A DNA stretch of 64,000 bases. It comes from Pseudoalteromonas prydzensis (GTDB lineage: Bacteria > Pseudomonadota > Gammaproteobacteria > Enterobacterales > Alteromonadaceae). Below are positions 9,243 through 19,008 of this stretch, piece after piece. Numbering within the stretch: the first letter of the stretch is position 1; each line of letters begins with the position of its first letter. The translations under genes and the position numbers were made by a program. Location of the stretch: contig NZ_BDDT01000005.1 of the NCBI RefSeq assembly GCF_001661495.1, forward strand, positions 248,001 through 312,000, written 5' to 3'. Under the pieces are notes generated by a model. That model saw nothing but the letters and a program-made list of their open reading frames with translations. It did no database searches and had not been told where the DNA came from.

Positions 9243-9686
9243 ATGGCTTATTTAACGTTATTTTTTACCGCGTTTGTCTCTGCAACCTTGTTGCCCAGCT
9301 CATCAGAAGTTGTACTAACTGCGATGGTCACAAAAGGTGAGTATTTACTTTGGCTGTTGTGGCTAAGTGCAACGGTGGGCAATGTGTTAGGTAGTTGTGT
9401 TAATTATTGGCTGGGCACGCAAGTAATGCGATTTAAAGACCGCAAATGGTTTCCCGTCTCACAAGCTAATATTGAGAAAGCACAGCTTAGGTTTGAAAAG
9501 TATGGTGTGTACAGCTTATTTTTAGCATGGGTGCCGATTATTGGCGATCCATTAACCGTGGTGGGTGGAATTTTTAAGGTACGCTGGTGGACCTTTTTGT
9601 GGATTGTTACCCTTGGCAAAGGGGCACGTTATTTAGTGGTGCTGGCCTTTGCCATAGGGTTGGATAAATTAATTATCCACAGTTAA
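9243..9686 (+). CDS. yqaA: YqaA family (DedA/SNARE-associated-like) inner membrane protein
   Basis: A 147-residue polytopic membrane protein. An early PSSSEVVL segment, a GNVLGSCVNYWLG helix, the RFEKYG loop and the re-entrant-like PIIGDPLTVVGG motif match YqaA, a small member of the DedA/VTT superfamily. Larger members act as lipid scramblases or transporters, but YqaA itself has no settled function. It begins 22 bp after the preceding terminator, with no strong ribosome binding site. It ends 2 bp from the stop codon of the convergent folX gene. Confidence 0.85.
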   Translation: MAYLTLFFTAFVSATLLPSSSEVVLTAMVTKGEYLLWLLWLSATVGNVLGSCVNYWLGTQVMRFKDRKWFPVSQANIEKAQLRFEKYGVYSLFLAWVPIIGDPLTVVGGIFKVRWWTFLWIVTLGKGARYLVVLAFAIGLDKLIIHS

Positions 9687-9688
9687 GC

Positions 9689-10045
9689 TTATTTAGCCCA
9701 ATCGAGCGTCAGTGACACTGAGTCTGCAAAGCGCAAGGCGTGCGGTTTATCAACCCGCACTTTAGCGTAATTGACGCTAGAGTGGCGATGGCACACCTCG
9801 AGTATCTCCGCGACCAACTTTTCAAGTAGTAAAAAGTGCCCTTGTTCGACCAACGAAATAACTTCCTTGGTGATCACTTTATAGTTGAGTGCTTGTTCTA
9901 CTTGGTCGGTTTCACAGGCTTGTTCAGCAGGGTAGTGAATTTCTAAATTGATCACTACATCTTGTTTTTTTTCACGCTCATCGGGGTTAAAGCCGATAAA
10001 AGTTCGCAGTCGTAAGTTAGTTACATGAATAATTGCATTGGCCAT
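9689..10045 (-). CDS. folX: Dihydroneopterin triphosphate 2'-epimerase FolX
   Basis: A 118-residue tunnelling-fold protein of the FolB/FolX family. It has LRLRTFIGFNPDEREKKQ near the N-terminus, LNYK, a LLEKL segment with the conserved Glu, and a C-terminal V.KPHALRFADSV. The LRTFIGF.. and KPHALRFADSVS features, and its operon with folE and folM, favour the epimerase (dihydroneopterin triphosphate to dihydromonapterin triphosphate) over the aldolase FolB. It lies 4 bp after folE, so translation is probably coupled. A FolB-like aldolase side activity cannot be excluded from sequence. Confidence 0.85.
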   Translation of the reverse strand: MANAIIHVTNLRLRTFIGFNPDEREKKQDVVINLEIHYPAEQACETDQVEQALNYKVITKEVISLVEQGHFLLLEKLVAEILEVCHRHSSVNYAKVRVDKPHALRFADSVSLTLDWAK

Positions 10046-10049
10046 AGAT

Positions 10050-10604
10050 TTAGCCTTTTACAAGCTGCAAAAACTCATTACGGGTTTTTGGATCGGCTCT
10101 AAAATTACCTAACATTACAGAAGTACGCATGCTAGAGTTTTGCTTTTCAACACCTCGCATCATCATACACATATGTTTTGCTTCAACAATAACACCCACG
10201 CCTTTGGCACCAGTGACTTCTTCTACCGCTTTAGCAATTTGATGGGTTAACTGCTCTTGAATTTGAAAGCGACGTGCGTACATATCAACAATACGTGCAA
10301 ACTTCGACAAACCCAGAACTTTGCCGTTAGGGATATAAGCAATGTGGCAGCGGCCAACAAAAGGCAGTAAATGATGCTCGCACATTGAGTAAAGCTCAAT
10401 GTCTTGTACTAGCACCATATCGTCAGCATCAGAGGTAAATACGGCATTATTGGTGATTTCGTCTAACGTTTGACGATAACCTTTAGTTAAATACTCCATT
10501 GCTTTGGCGGCACGTTTTGGTGTGTCTAGTAGCCCTTCGCGTTGTGGGTCTTCGCCTACGGCGGCAATGATCTCTTGGTAACTATTTTTTAATTCATTAT
10601 GCAT
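10050..10604 (-). CDS. folE: GTP cyclohydrolase I
   Basis: A 184-residue enzyme converting GTP to 7,8-dihydroneopterin triphosphate, the entry to folate and tetrahydropterin synthesis. The zinc site is visible in [10 protein letters not shown] and in the second cysteine of [20 protein letters not shown] and the [11 protein letters not shown]-terminal segment are also typical. The length matches the bacterial type IA enzyme. It is the second gene of folM-folE-folX, 22 bp after folM. This context suggests the copy feeds tetrahydromonapterin synthesis in particular; whether a second folE exists elsewhere cannot be seen here. Confidence 0.95.
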   Translation of the reverse strand: MHNELKNSYQEIIAAVGEDPQREGLLDTPKRAAKAMEYLTKGYRQTLDEITNNAVFTSDADDMVLVQDIELYSMCEHHLLPFVGRCHIAYIPNGKVLGLSKFARIVDMYARRFQIQEQLTHQIAKAVEEVTGAKGVGVIVEAKHMCMMMRGVEKQNSSMRTSVMLGNFRADPKTRNEFLQLVKG

Positions 10605-10626
10605 AAATTTCTCAGTTTTAAATTAG

Positions 10627-11346
10627 TTATTTTAAGTGCCTGCCGCCATCAACGGGTAATGAGCGCCCGGTGATGTAATGGCTATTTAGTAATAAATCGA
10701 CACTGTTAATGATTTCACGGCAACCTGGTTCGATGCCCATTAATGATTTTTTTAAGGTCTTAGCACGATACGCTTCATCATCGTCTTCATTAAAAATAAT
10801 CAACGAAGGTGCAATTGCATTAACTTTGATCTGTGGCGCATATTTAGCAGCAAACGATTTAGTGAGATTATCAAGCGCTGCTTTACTGGCGGCATAAGCT
10901 AAATGTTTAGGGCTGCCCGTATCGACAACATAATCGGTTAAATGAATGATATCGGCGGGTTGATGGTATTGCTCGTAGTAGCATTGTAATAGTTCACTGC
11001 AGGCAAGATTGATCAAGTAAGGCGTCTTAGCATGAATGCGCATCATATTATCAAACAGTGTCGCGCTGTCTGGGTTATTGGCTTCACAATCCCAGCTTGA
11101 GGCGTTATGAATAATTGCCTTTAAACTGCCTGTATGACTTTTTAACTCTTTAATAAACTCTGCAATAGCAGTATCGTCACTAAAATCTGCTGCAATACAT
11201 ATAGCCCCTTGCTGCGCTAAATCGTCAATTGTTTTATGGCGAGTGCGGTAAGTCACAATAATAGCTTGGCCAGCGGCAATAAAATGCTGAGCCAGTGCTA
11301 AGCCAATACGTTGGCCTGCGCCAGTGATTAAAATGGGCGATGTCAT
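10627..11346 (-). CDS. folM: Dihydromonapterin reductase FolM (short-chain dehydrogenase)
   Basis: A 239-residue short-chain dehydrogenase/reductase. The N-terminal cofactor motif is GAGQRIG rather than TGxxxGIG. There is HNASSWD in place of NAG, and the catalytic Tyr and Lys are in YAASKAAL. The Arg in the GAGQRIG motif and VDGGRHLK at the C-terminus match FolM, an NADPH-dependent dihydromonapterin/dihydrofolate reductase. It is the first gene of folM-folE-folX. The three enzymes together make tetrahydromonapterin, known elsewhere as the cofactor of bacterial phenylalanine hydroxylase. Confidence 0.9.
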   Translation of the reverse strand: MTSPILITGAGQRIGLALAQHFIAAGQAIIVTYRTRHKTIDDLAQQGAICIAADFSDDTAIAEFIKELKSHTGSLKAIIHNASSWDCEANNPDSATLFDNMMRIHAKTPYLINLACSELLQCYYEQYHQPADIIHLTDYVVDTGSPKHLAYAASKAALDNLTKSFAAKYAPQIKVNAIAPSLIIFNEDDDEAYRAKTLKKSLMGIEPGCREIINSVDLLLNSHYITGRSLPVDGGRHLK

Positions 11347-11543
11347 AAAATGCTGTATTCTCTATGTTACGCGATTTACTTATAGGGATAACTATAAACT
11401 AAATTACAGTAATGTTTCACCTATTAGCATGGCAAAGTCACCACTGTATGACTGTGTTGTATATTACGGTTGACGATAAGAGAAGGATCATGAGTGCAGG
11501 CTATTTATTGCTTTTGGCCTACACTCAGTTTCGTCTTGTGAAA

Positions 11544-12374
11544 TTAATCGTAAATTGTTGGAATGGCTTGGCGTTTATGTTGAGTGCGATGATAAATAGC
11601 AATGAGCTTTTCAGTGACTTCATCACTGACGTCTTTGCCTTCTAAAAAGTCATCAATTTGTTCATAACTTAAACCAAGAGCTTCTTCATCGGTAAGACCT
11701 GGACGATCGCATTCTAAATCAGCTGTGGGCGCTTTATTTACCAGTAAATCAGGTGCTCCCAATTGTTTTGCCAGAGCGCGCACTTGGCGCTTTGATAAAC
11801 CAAATAGAGGGGCTAAATCACAGGCGCCATCACCAAATTTAGTGTAAAAACCAGTGATGTTCTCAGCACTATGGTCAGTACCTACTACCAGCCCTTGGCA
11901 AAAGCCGGCAATTTCATATTGCGCAACCATACGTTGGCGCGCTTTAACATTGCCTTTAATAAAATCAATTTGTGCTTGTTCAGGCAGTGTTTCACCACAG
12001 CCAACCACCGCCGCCAATGCTTGTTGATGCATACCGTCTGCGGCCGGTTTGATATTAACCGTTAGGCGTTTACTTGGTTGAATGAAGTCAACCGCAAGTT
12101 GTGCTTCAGCTTCGTCGGCTTGAATGCCGTAGGGCAAGCGAACAGCTATAAATTGATATTGGTCAGTTTGTTGCTGTGCATTTAATTCATTAACGGCGAG
12201 TTGGCATAAACGGCCACAGGTAGATGAATCTACGCCACCACTGATCCCCAGCACCAGAGAGCGTGAGTGTGCTGCCACAAGGCGGTTTTTGATAAAGTTA
12301 ACGCGTCGGGTTATTTCTTGGTCAACGTCTATCTTCGGTTGAACTTTCATTTCAGCCATGATCTCGGCACGCAT
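11544..12374 (-). CDS. nadE: NH3-dependent NAD+ synthetase
   Basis: A 276-residue enzyme that amidates deamido-NAD+ to NAD+ using ATP and ammonia. The ATP pyrophosphatase P-loop SGGVDSS, the RLPYG strand, [19 protein letters not shown] and [20 protein letters not shown] all match NadE. The length is close to the E. coli enzyme and there is no glutaminase domain, so it uses free ammonia. A start six codons in (MAEM) is also possible. It is a lone gene flanked by short intergenic regions. Confidence 0.96.
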   Translation of the reverse strand: MRAEIMAEMKVQPKIDVDQEITRRVNFIKNRLVAAHSRSLVLGISGGVDSSTCGRLCQLAVNELNAQQQTDQYQFIAVRLPYGIQADEAEAQLAVDFIQPSKRLTVNIKPAADGMHQQALAAVVGCGETLPEQAQIDFIKGNVKARQRMVAQYEIAGFCQGLVVGTDHSAENITGFYTKFGDGACDLAPLFGLSKRQVRALAKQLGAPDLLVNKAPTADLECDRPGLTDEEALGLSYEQIDDFLEGKDVSDEVTEKLIAIYHRTQHKRQAIPTIYD

Positions 12375-12427
12375 GCTGGCTCCTAATAGTTTATGTTGTC
12401 ATTATTATGTTATTGCCAGAGGCTAAA

Positions 12428-13057
12428 TTAAAGCCCTAGGTGTTGTTTAATTTTTTGTAATTCTACTTTTAACTCATCAATTTCTGTTAGTAGCTCATTG
12501 AGTTCAGCTGCTTTAAGTGAGGGCAACTCAGGTGGCTCAACAGCAACAGTAATGGCGCTTTGTGGATCAGCAAATAAATGGCTGTAACGGCTTTCACGTT
12601 TACCTGGTTCGCGCGGGTGTTTTACTACAAACTCTAAGTCGATTAAGGTATTTAGTGTTAATTCAACTTCATTCACATTATTGAACTCTGCAAGTCGATT
12701 ACTGCGGGTTCTTAATTCACCAGGCGTTTGTGGGCCACGTAATAACATGAGACAAATAATGGCGCGCTGTTGTTCTGTAAATTGTAAGTTACCAAACTCG
12801 GTGTTGCAAAAACGATGTGCAAATTTAGTAACGCGTCCCGACAACCCTTCATCTTGTGTGACTAAGCGCTGCGCGATTAAAGTGTCTAGCGCCTCTTGTA
12901 CTTGTGTTTCACTTAGGGTTAATACCGGCTCTCGGTTCGATTTTTGATTACATGCGTTAGTCAATGCATTGAGAGACAACGGGTAATGCTCTGGCGTGGT
13001 GCTTTGTTTTTCAAGTAAGCAGCCAATCACACGTTGTTCAATAGCTGTAAGTTGCAT
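12428..13057 (-). CDS. YceH family protein (DUF480)
   Basis: A 209-residue protein built of two winged-helix-like halves, typical of YceH/DUF480: [30 protein letters not shown] at the N-terminus, [13 protein letters not shown] in the middle, and a C-terminal coiled segment rich in Leu, Glu and Lys. The longer frame to 13141 was rejected because it overlaps the hybrid kinase gene; the ATG at 13057 has AAGGA just upstream. The family's function is not established. It starts 37 bp after the stop of the hybrid kinase gene and may be read from it. Confidence 0.88.
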   Translation of the reverse strand: MQLTAIEQRVIGCLLEKQSTTPEHYPLSLNALTNACNQKSNREPVLTLSETQVQEALDTLIAQRLVTQDEGLSGRVTKFAHRFCNTEFGNLQFTEQQRAIICLMLLRGPQTPGELRTRSNRLAEFNNVNEVELTLNTLIDLEFVVKHPREPGKRESRYSHLFADPQSAITVAVEPPELPSLKAAELNELLTEIDELKVELQKIKQHLGL

Positions 13058-13094
13058 AATAAATCCTTCTGTTGTTATGCCTAAGCTTACACTT

Positions 13095-16000
13095 TTATTG
13101 TTTATCAAGCCATTGTTGAAGTTTCGGATTAAGCGTCTCAAAATCGAGCGGTTTGGTTAGATAATCACTCATACCTGCTTGTAGGCATTTATCTCTATCG
13201 CCTTGCATCGCATTGGCGGTTAAAGCAATGATCGGAACATTTTTATAATGCGCTCCAGCATCCCCATTACGAATAGCACGAGTTGCTTGATAGCCATCCA
13301 TTTCAGGCATTTGGCAATCCATTAATAGTAATTTGTATGGCTGGGCAACATTATTTTTTAGTTTTGCTATCGCCTCAAGGCCGTTTTCAGCGATATCGAA
13401 ATTTATACCAGCTTGCTTAAGTAAAGCACTGGCAACCACTTGATTAACCTTGTTGTCTTCTACGAGCAGAATTTTCTCTTGATTTGCAGAGTCTAGGTTG
13501 TTAATTGCAATCTTGGTATGTGGTACGGGGTTACTTTGCTGTTGCTCAATAAACTTGTCATTAGCCAGAGAGTCAAATAAATCAGAGGGAGTCAAAGGCT
13601 TAAATATCATGCAGTCAATATTAATAGGCAAGCTGGTGTGTGCTTGCGAGAAACTCATTGGCGCCATTAGGATCAGTTTTATTTGATGCTCATTTAGGTA
13701 GTTTTGGAGTGCTTTTATTACTGCGCTATCAACTTGTTTAATAAAGCTATAATCAAGTAATATAGCATCAATTTCAGCTTTGCTAGTTGTTAAATACGTA
13801 GTGATAGTTGGGTAATGACTCACAATTTCAGCATGTGCACCCCATACTTGCAGCTGTTTATGAGCAAGTGCACTATTTAAAGGGCAGCTATCAATAATTA
13901 AAATGTGCTTATTTTTAATTAAATGACTCGGTAAATCTTGCTCTCGACTTAGTAGTGGTTGCACTTGAATTGAAAAGGTAAACGTACTTCCTTGCCCGTG
14001 AACACTGATAAAGCTAACTTCCCCATTCATTAAATTACACAGTTGCTTAACAATCGCCAGCCCTAAACCTGTGCCACCATATTGGCGAGTCGTTGAGGTA
14101 TCTGCTTGCGTAAAAGAGTCAAATAAAGAGGCTTGTTTATCGGCTTTTATACCAATCCCAGTATCAATAATTGAACATTCTAAAAAGGTGTCATCCGTGG
14201 TATTTTTTAACTCGGCGATGACAATGATTTCTCCATCGTGAGTAAATTTAACCGCATTACCGAGCAAGTTATTAATAATTTGTCGGAGCCTGTTTGGATC
14301 GCTAATCACTTTGTTTACATCTATATTGCTTGCATCCAAAACCAGCTTGGTATTTTGTTGCTCTACCTTGAGGGCAAATGACTCGACGATTTCTCCCAGT
14401 AATTTAGGTAAATTAAAGGCAATCTTTTCAATGTGTAATTTACCCGCTTCAATTTTTGAAAAATCCAAAATATCGTTAATAATGTTCAGCAGTGATTGTG
14501 CTGATGATTGCGCAAGCTCAATGTGGTGAGCTTGCTGAGGATCGAGTTGGGTTTGCTGCACAATATTAAGCATACCGAGTACCCCGTTCATAGGGGTACG
14601 AATTTCGTGACTCATACTGGCCAAAAACTCACTCTTAGCGGCTACTGCTTTTTCTGCTGCTTCCTTTGCTGTTACTAACTGTTGCTCTGTCTCTATACGT
14701 TGTTCGCTTGAATATAAGCTACCAATTAAAGCGGCCACAGCGATTAGAAAACTTTCTTCGTTTCTAGACCATGTGCGTGGATGCAGGCAATGCTCTGCAC
14801 AGACAATACCAATTGCTCCACTTCCTGCTGGAATCGAGGCACTCAGCATAGATTGGATATCTAAAGGTGCTAAATAACATTCTGTTAGTGGTGTGGTCAA
14901 CTCGTTGTTTAGTGCATTGGGAGCGCAGATCACCGCGTGATGATCAATGGCGGAAAAAAAGCTTGGAAGCTCACTTTTTTGCCATGTTTGCAATATCTTA
15001 TTGTCAGGAGCGTGCTGGCCGTGGAGGGCAAATAACTGTAACTGATCTTTAGCTTCATTGAATAGCCAAATACTGGCGCGTTCTACATTTAAGGCATCGC
15101 ACACTGATTGGGTAATAATAGCTTTTGATTGTTTTAAATTCCCCGTTAACACTGCGCTATTAACGGTAAGAGAGGCAAGAGCTTCGTTGTGCAGGGCGGT
15201 TTTATTATTTTCTAGTTCTATACATTTACGGGTGTTTATATTTTGCAACGAACCAAAAATCCGCACACAGCGGCCATTACGAATTTCTGCTTCGCCATGC
15301 ACTAATACCCACACGGATTGGTTTTGAGCATTAATGACTTCCAGTTCTACTTCATAACTTTCCCCGTATTTGATCGCTCTTTCTACCAGTGCTTTGATCG
15401 TGTCGCGGCTTTCTCCGGCTTTAAAGTAAGCCAGGTTTTTTGGCCAGCTAGGTTGCTCATCTAAAGGATACTTGAAAATTTCTTTGGTCATATCTGACCA
15501 ATATACCTGTTGCGTTTCTAGGTTAAATGACCAGGCGCCAATTTTTGCTAGGCTACTCATGGTGACTAGCATCTTTTCATTTTGTAGCTGACGATTGAGC
15601 ATTTTTAAGAAAACTAAAAATGCCAAAATTAATAGTCCACAGATCGTAAAAATTGCTAACCTTAACGGCCAGATTGCAGAGCTTGGTGGTGTCCAGCCTG
15701 CTTTTGGAGAAACAAAAATTATCCATTCTCCTCCTTGAAAAGTTAAGCTAAACGAAAGTGGGTCATGCTCTAAAATTTTCGGATCTCCATGGAAAAACTC
15801 CCCTTGAGACCCTAAGCCATTACGCCCTTGAATGGCCACATCGTAATGTTCTTCTAATTCGTAGATACCTGCTTTAGAGTATATTTTGTCAATATCGAGT
15901 ACCACAGAAAGCAATCCCCAAAACTGTCTATTAGGGGGAAGGTAAACAGGAACTCGGGCAACTAAGGCTTTACCTCCTTGAACTAACGTGAGTGGGCCTG

Positions 16001-16472
16001 CCATCACTATTTCATTGTTATCACGCGCGCGAATTGCATCAGCTCGTTGCGCCTTATTTTCTAAAAAATTTAGGCCAATCGCTTTTTCATTGCCTGCAAG
16101 CGGATAAGTCATGCGGATCACCATATCAGGTGCACCGCCGATATTACGCAGCTCGGACGAGGTTTCGAATAATGGCGCGGCGATTTGTGCAAATCTGTGT
16201 TGATCTAAATTAGGCTCTGCGGCAACTGCTACGGCTAAACCTCGCACTAGTTGAATATTCGACACTAATGTTGATTCTAGCTGAGTTTTATAGCTACTCA
16301 CTTCAGATAGAATCAATAGCCGATGAGACGCTTGAGCACGGTTATAACTAATCTGATCGATGGCTAGACCGATCAATAATATAAAAAACAGCGAACACCA
16401 AAATGTCAGTTTAAATTTATAGATCTGTTTGTGATCATGAGTATGTAACAATGGCATTTGCGACTTGTGCAT
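13095..16472 (-). CDS. CHASE-PAS-GAF hybrid sensor histidine kinase with two receivers
   Basis: A 1125-residue inner-membrane signalling protein. Order: TM1 (about 22-42); periplasmic CHASE domain (about 70-250); TM2 (about 272-292); PAS (about 300-420); GAF (about 430-600); HisKA with phosphorylatable His622 (SHEIRTP); HATPase_c (N box, DTGIGI, GGTGLGL); receiver 1 (about 855-975); and receiver 2 (about 1000-1120) with Asp1052 and KP. Receiver 1 keeps LLDYS and a KP motif but has only one acidic residue in the N-terminal pocket (IIDSC), so it may be weakened. No Hpt domain is present, so output needs a separate phosphotransfer protein. CHASE domains sense small molecules; the ligand is unknown. 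Confidence 0.93.
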   Translation of the reverse strand: MHKSQMPLLHTHDHKQIYKFKLTFWCSLFFILLIGLAIDQISYNRAQASHRLLILSEVSSYKTQLESTLVSNIQLVRGLAVAVAAEPNLDQHRFAQIAAPLFETSSELRNIGGAPDMVIRMTYPLAGNEKAIGLNFLENKAQRADAIRARDNNEIVMAGPLTLVQGGKALVARVPVYLPPNRQFWGLLSVVLDIDKIYSKAGIYELEEHYDVAIQGRNGLGSQGEFFHGDPKILEHDPLSFSLTFQGGEWIIFVSPKAGWTPPSSAIWPLRLAIFTICGLLILAFLVFLKMLNRQLQNEKMLVTMSSLAKIGAWSFNLETQQVYWSDMTKEIFKYPLDEQPSWPKNLAYFKAGESRDTIKALVERAIKYGESYEVELEVINAQNQSVWVLVHGEAEIRNGRCVRIFGSLQNINTRKCIELENNKTALHNEALASLTVNSAVLTGNLKQSKAIITQSVCDALNVERASIWLFNEAKDQLQLFALHGQHAPDNKILQTWQKSELPSFFSAIDHHAVICAPNALNNELTTPLTECYLAPLDIQSMLSASIPAGSGAIGIVCAEHCLHPRTWSRNEESFLIAVAALIGSLYSSEQRIETEQQLVTAKEAAEKAVAAKSEFLASMSHEIRTPMNGVLGMLNIVQQTQLDPQQAHHIELAQSSAQSLLNIINDILDFSKIEAGKLHIEKIAFNLPKLLGEIVESFALKVEQQNTKLVLDASNIDVNKVISDPNRLRQIINNLLGNAVKFTHDGEIIVIAELKNTTDDTFLECSIIDTGIGIKADKQASLFDSFTQADTSTTRQYGGTGLGLAIVKQLCNLMNGEVSFISVHGQGSTFTFSIQVQPLLSREQDLPSHLIKNKHILIIDSCPLNSALAHKQLQVWGAHAEIVSHYPTITTYLTTSKAEIDAILLDYSFIKQVDSAVIKALQNYLNEHQIKLILMAPMSFSQAHTSLPINIDCMIFKPLTPSDLFDSLANDKFIEQQQSNPVPHTKIAINNLDSANQEKILLVEDNKVNQVVASALLKQAGINFDIAENGLEAIAKLKNNVAQPYKLLLMDCQMPEMDGYQATRAIRNGDAGAHYKNVPIIALTANAMQGDRDKCLQAGMSDYLTKPLDFETLNPKLQQWLDKQ

Positions 16473-16615
16473 TTAAGAAACGGCTGTTCAACTATAGTCA
16501 ATTAATCGTGTAAATAAAAATAGTACTGATAAATAGGGTTGTTTATTTTTTATTTAAATAACCGCATGTTAGCTGCCAGATGAACGAGCTTACCGTCATT
16601 GTGAAGGAGCTAAAT

Positions 16616-16729
16616 ATGGAACGCTGTAATTTATTTACGCGAAAATTAGTGCAGAACATTATTTTTCATAAAACTATGGTTATGATAGAGCTAACTCACA
16701 GTGAAAGGACTGGTTCATGTTTAAAATAA
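16616..16729 (+). CDS. Possible 37-codon leader ORF overlapping the acylase start
   Basis: GAAGGAG at 16603-16609 is correctly spaced before ATG 16616, which opens a 37-codon frame ending at TAA 16727-16729. That is 13 bp inside the downstream acylase gene and in a different frame. The peptide (MERCNLFTRK...) has no recognisable family. Its ribosome binding site is better than that of the acylase, and its end overlaps the acylase start, so it could couple or attenuate translation. It may also be chance. Confidence 0.35.
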   Translation: MERCNLFTRKLVQNIIFHKTMVMIELTHSERTGSCLK

Positions 16730-19008
16730 TCAAGTGGTTGGTGTTGGCAATCGTTATTTTAGGGTTAGCTGCAACGGCTGTTATTTATGGCGTGTTGGCA
16801 ATCAGTTTACCGGCGTTAGATGGTAAGGGGCGAAGCCATAATATAAGTCAGGCGGTGAAAATTTCTCGGGATCAACTTGGCCAAGCGGTTATTTCAGCCA
16901 AGAACCGACTTGATGCTGCCTATGGTTTAGGTTTTGCGCATGGTCAAGACCGGTTCTTTCAAATGGATTTATTGCGTCGTAATGCGGCAGGTGAATTGAG
17001 TGAGTTATTTGGTAAGGCGGCAATAGGGTTAGATAAGAAAATGCGTTTTCATCAATTAAGAAAGCGCAGTGCGGCCATTGTTAAGCAATTACCAGAGGCC
17101 GATCGAGCATTATTAGCAAGTTACACTGCAGGCGTTAATGAAGGCTTAGCGCAAATTGGTTTTACTAGCTTTGAATACATCTTAACGGGCGCAGAGCAAA
17201 AACCTTGGCGTAGTGAAGACAGTTTGTTGGTGATCTTCAGTATGTATTTAGACTTACAAACTGCGACCTTTGAGCGGGATCAGGCGCTTATTCAAATTGC
17301 TGATATTTATGGTACTGAAATGGTCAGCTTTTTAACGCAACCCAGTCAGTATCAAGCGGCTTTAGATGGCAGTAACCTCCCCCCATATACATTAGGTATT
17401 CCAGAGTTTCCTAAGCAAAGCTTGCAAGCGTTATTAAGTATCGATGCAAACCAAGAACGTGGTAGCAATAACTGGGCAGTGACTGGGCAGTTAACGACCA
17501 CTGGGGCTGGGATGCTGTCGGATGATATGCACTTGTCGATGGCGGTGCCGGTTATTTGGTATCGTGCGCAACTTAACTATGCAATGGCAGGAGAAGCGAG
17601 CCAAGTGACAGGGGTTTCCTTACCTGGCGCACCCGCCATTGTGGTAGGCACTAATAACAATATTGCCTGGGGGTTTACTAATGGCTACCTCGATACTGCG
17701 GATTGGATTGCATTAACGGATAACAATAAAACATGGCAAGTAGTTGAACACTTAGCGTTACCCGATGGATCGTTTGAGGAATATCCGCTTACACTGAGTG
17801 AGTTTGGGCCCGTTAAAGAAATTAATGGTCAGCCTTATGCGCTTAGTTGGGTGGGGCATCAACCCTACGCCGTTGATATGAATTTATTGAAATTAGAACA
17901 AGCAAAGACTGTGGATGATGCATTGAGCATAGCCAGTGACGTAGGGATCCCGGTACAAAACTTAATGGTGGTAGATGGCCAAGGTAATGCGGCTTGGAAA
18001 AATATGGGGGCAATTCCTGGGCGTATTAAACCCAGTGAGTTGGCGGTAGCGGCCAGTGATTATTCAACGGGTTGGCAGCAAAATGAACAACAAAGACCAG
18101 CGGTTAAAAATCCTGTTGATGGCCGTTTATGGACAGGAAACTCTCGAGTGGTATCGGCTGAAGATGATTTACGTTTTGGTAATGGTGGGTATGCGTTAGG
18201 GGCTCGTTCGAGCCAAATTCGCGACCGTTTATATGAAAAACAGCAATTTAATGAAGCTGATTTTAACCAATTACAACATGATAACCAGGCGCGTTTTTTA
18301 CAACCTTGGCATAGCCTCTTGCTAAAACAGCTGAATAAAAATAGTACGGCTAATCAGCAATACATAACAGAGCTTGAAAACTGGCAAGCATGCGCTTGTG
18401 CAACGTCAATAGGTTATACCTTGGTTAGGCGTTACCGTGATGAAGTCATTAATAGCGTGTTTTCAGCTATGCAAGCGACACTGCATACTCATGATGGCTC
18501 GTTAAAGTATGTTAAGCGAGATTTAGAACCGGCGATATGGCTGTTAATTGAGCAGCAACCAAGTAGCTGGTTAAACCCACAATTTAGCGATTGGGATGCG
18601 CAGTTATCTGACTCATTTAATCAAGTTGTCAGCAAGTTAACCGCAGAGTTTGGCAGTAACTTACATGCTTGGCAGTGGGGTAAAGTCAATGAATTGGTGA
18701 TTGAACACCCATTTGCAAAGCAAATTCCACAATTAAGTAAGTTTTTGAATATGCCGATCGCCGCCGGTTTTGGCGATAGTTATATGCCCGCAGTACAGGG
18801 GCGCAGTTTTGGGGCATCACAGCGCTTTATTGCTCAGCCTGGGCATCTCGAAAATGCCATAATGGCAATACCTGGGGGCCAGTCAGGGCATCCACTATCG
18901 CCATTTTATCGCGCAGGATTTGATGATTACATAGCGGCAAAACCAACGCCGTTATTGCCACAAATATTAACACATGAAATCATTATAACACCTTTAAATA
19001 GGCTTTAA
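16717..19008 (+). CDS. Penicillin acylase family (S45) Ntn hydrolase
   Basis: A 763-residue precursor of an N-terminal nucleophile amidase, a family that cleaves penicillins, acyl-homoserine lactones or other N-acyl amides. An N-terminal hydrophobic segment (about 6-30) anchors or exports it. The alpha-chain region contains YGLGFAHGQDRFFQMDLLRR. Self-cleavage is expected before Ser250 in RGSNNWA, which then becomes the catalytic N-terminal Ser of the beta chain. Conserved NN..WGFTN and GNSRV segments follow. GQSGHPLSPFY near the C-terminus is also family-typical. Substrate cannot be told from sequence; quorum-signal acylase activity is one possibility. Its stop codon overlaps that of the convergent diguanylate cyclase in a shared TTAA. 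Confidence 0.9.
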   Translation: MFKIIKWLVLAIVILGLAATAVIYGVLAISLPALDGKGRSHNISQAVKISRDQLGQAVISAKNRLDAAYGLGFAHGQDRFFQMDLLRRNAAGELSELFGKAAIGLDKKMRFHQLRKRSAAIVKQLPEADRALLASYTAGVNEGLAQIGFTSFEYILTGAEQKPWRSEDSLLVIFSMYLDLQTATFERDQALIQIADIYGTEMVSFLTQPSQYQAALDGSNLPPYTLGIPEFPKQSLQALLSIDANQERGSNNWAVTGQLTTTGAGMLSDDMHLSMAVPVIWYRAQLNYAMAGEASQVTGVSLPGAPAIVVGTNNNIAWGFTNGYLDTADWIALTDNNKTWQVVEHLALPDGSFEEYPLTLSEFGPVKEINGQPYALSWVGHQPYAVDMNLLKLEQAKTVDDALSIASDVGIPVQNLMVVDGQGNAAWKNMGAIPGRIKPSELAVAASDYSTGWQQNEQQRPAVKNPVDGRLWTGNSRVVSAEDDLRFGNGGYALGARSSQIRDRLYEKQQFNEADFNQLQHDNQARFLQPWHSLLLKQLNKNSTANQQYITELENWQACACATSIGYTLVRRYRDEVINSVFSAMQATLHTHDGSLKYVKRDLEPAIWLLIEQQPSSWLNPQFSDWDAQLSDSFNQVVSKLTAEFGSNLHAWQWGKVNELVIEHPFAKQIPQLSKFLNMPIAAGFGDSYMPAVQGRSFGASQRFIAQPGHLENAIMAIPGGQSGHPLSPFYRAGFDDYIAAKPTPLLPQILTHEIIITPLNRL

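Noticed and set aside
11412..11645. 77-codon plus-strand frame upstream of and overlapping the nadE 3' end
   Set aside because: An internal ATG at 11490 has AAGG before it, but the frame runs about 100 bp antisense into nadE and has no family pattern. Not listed as a gene.
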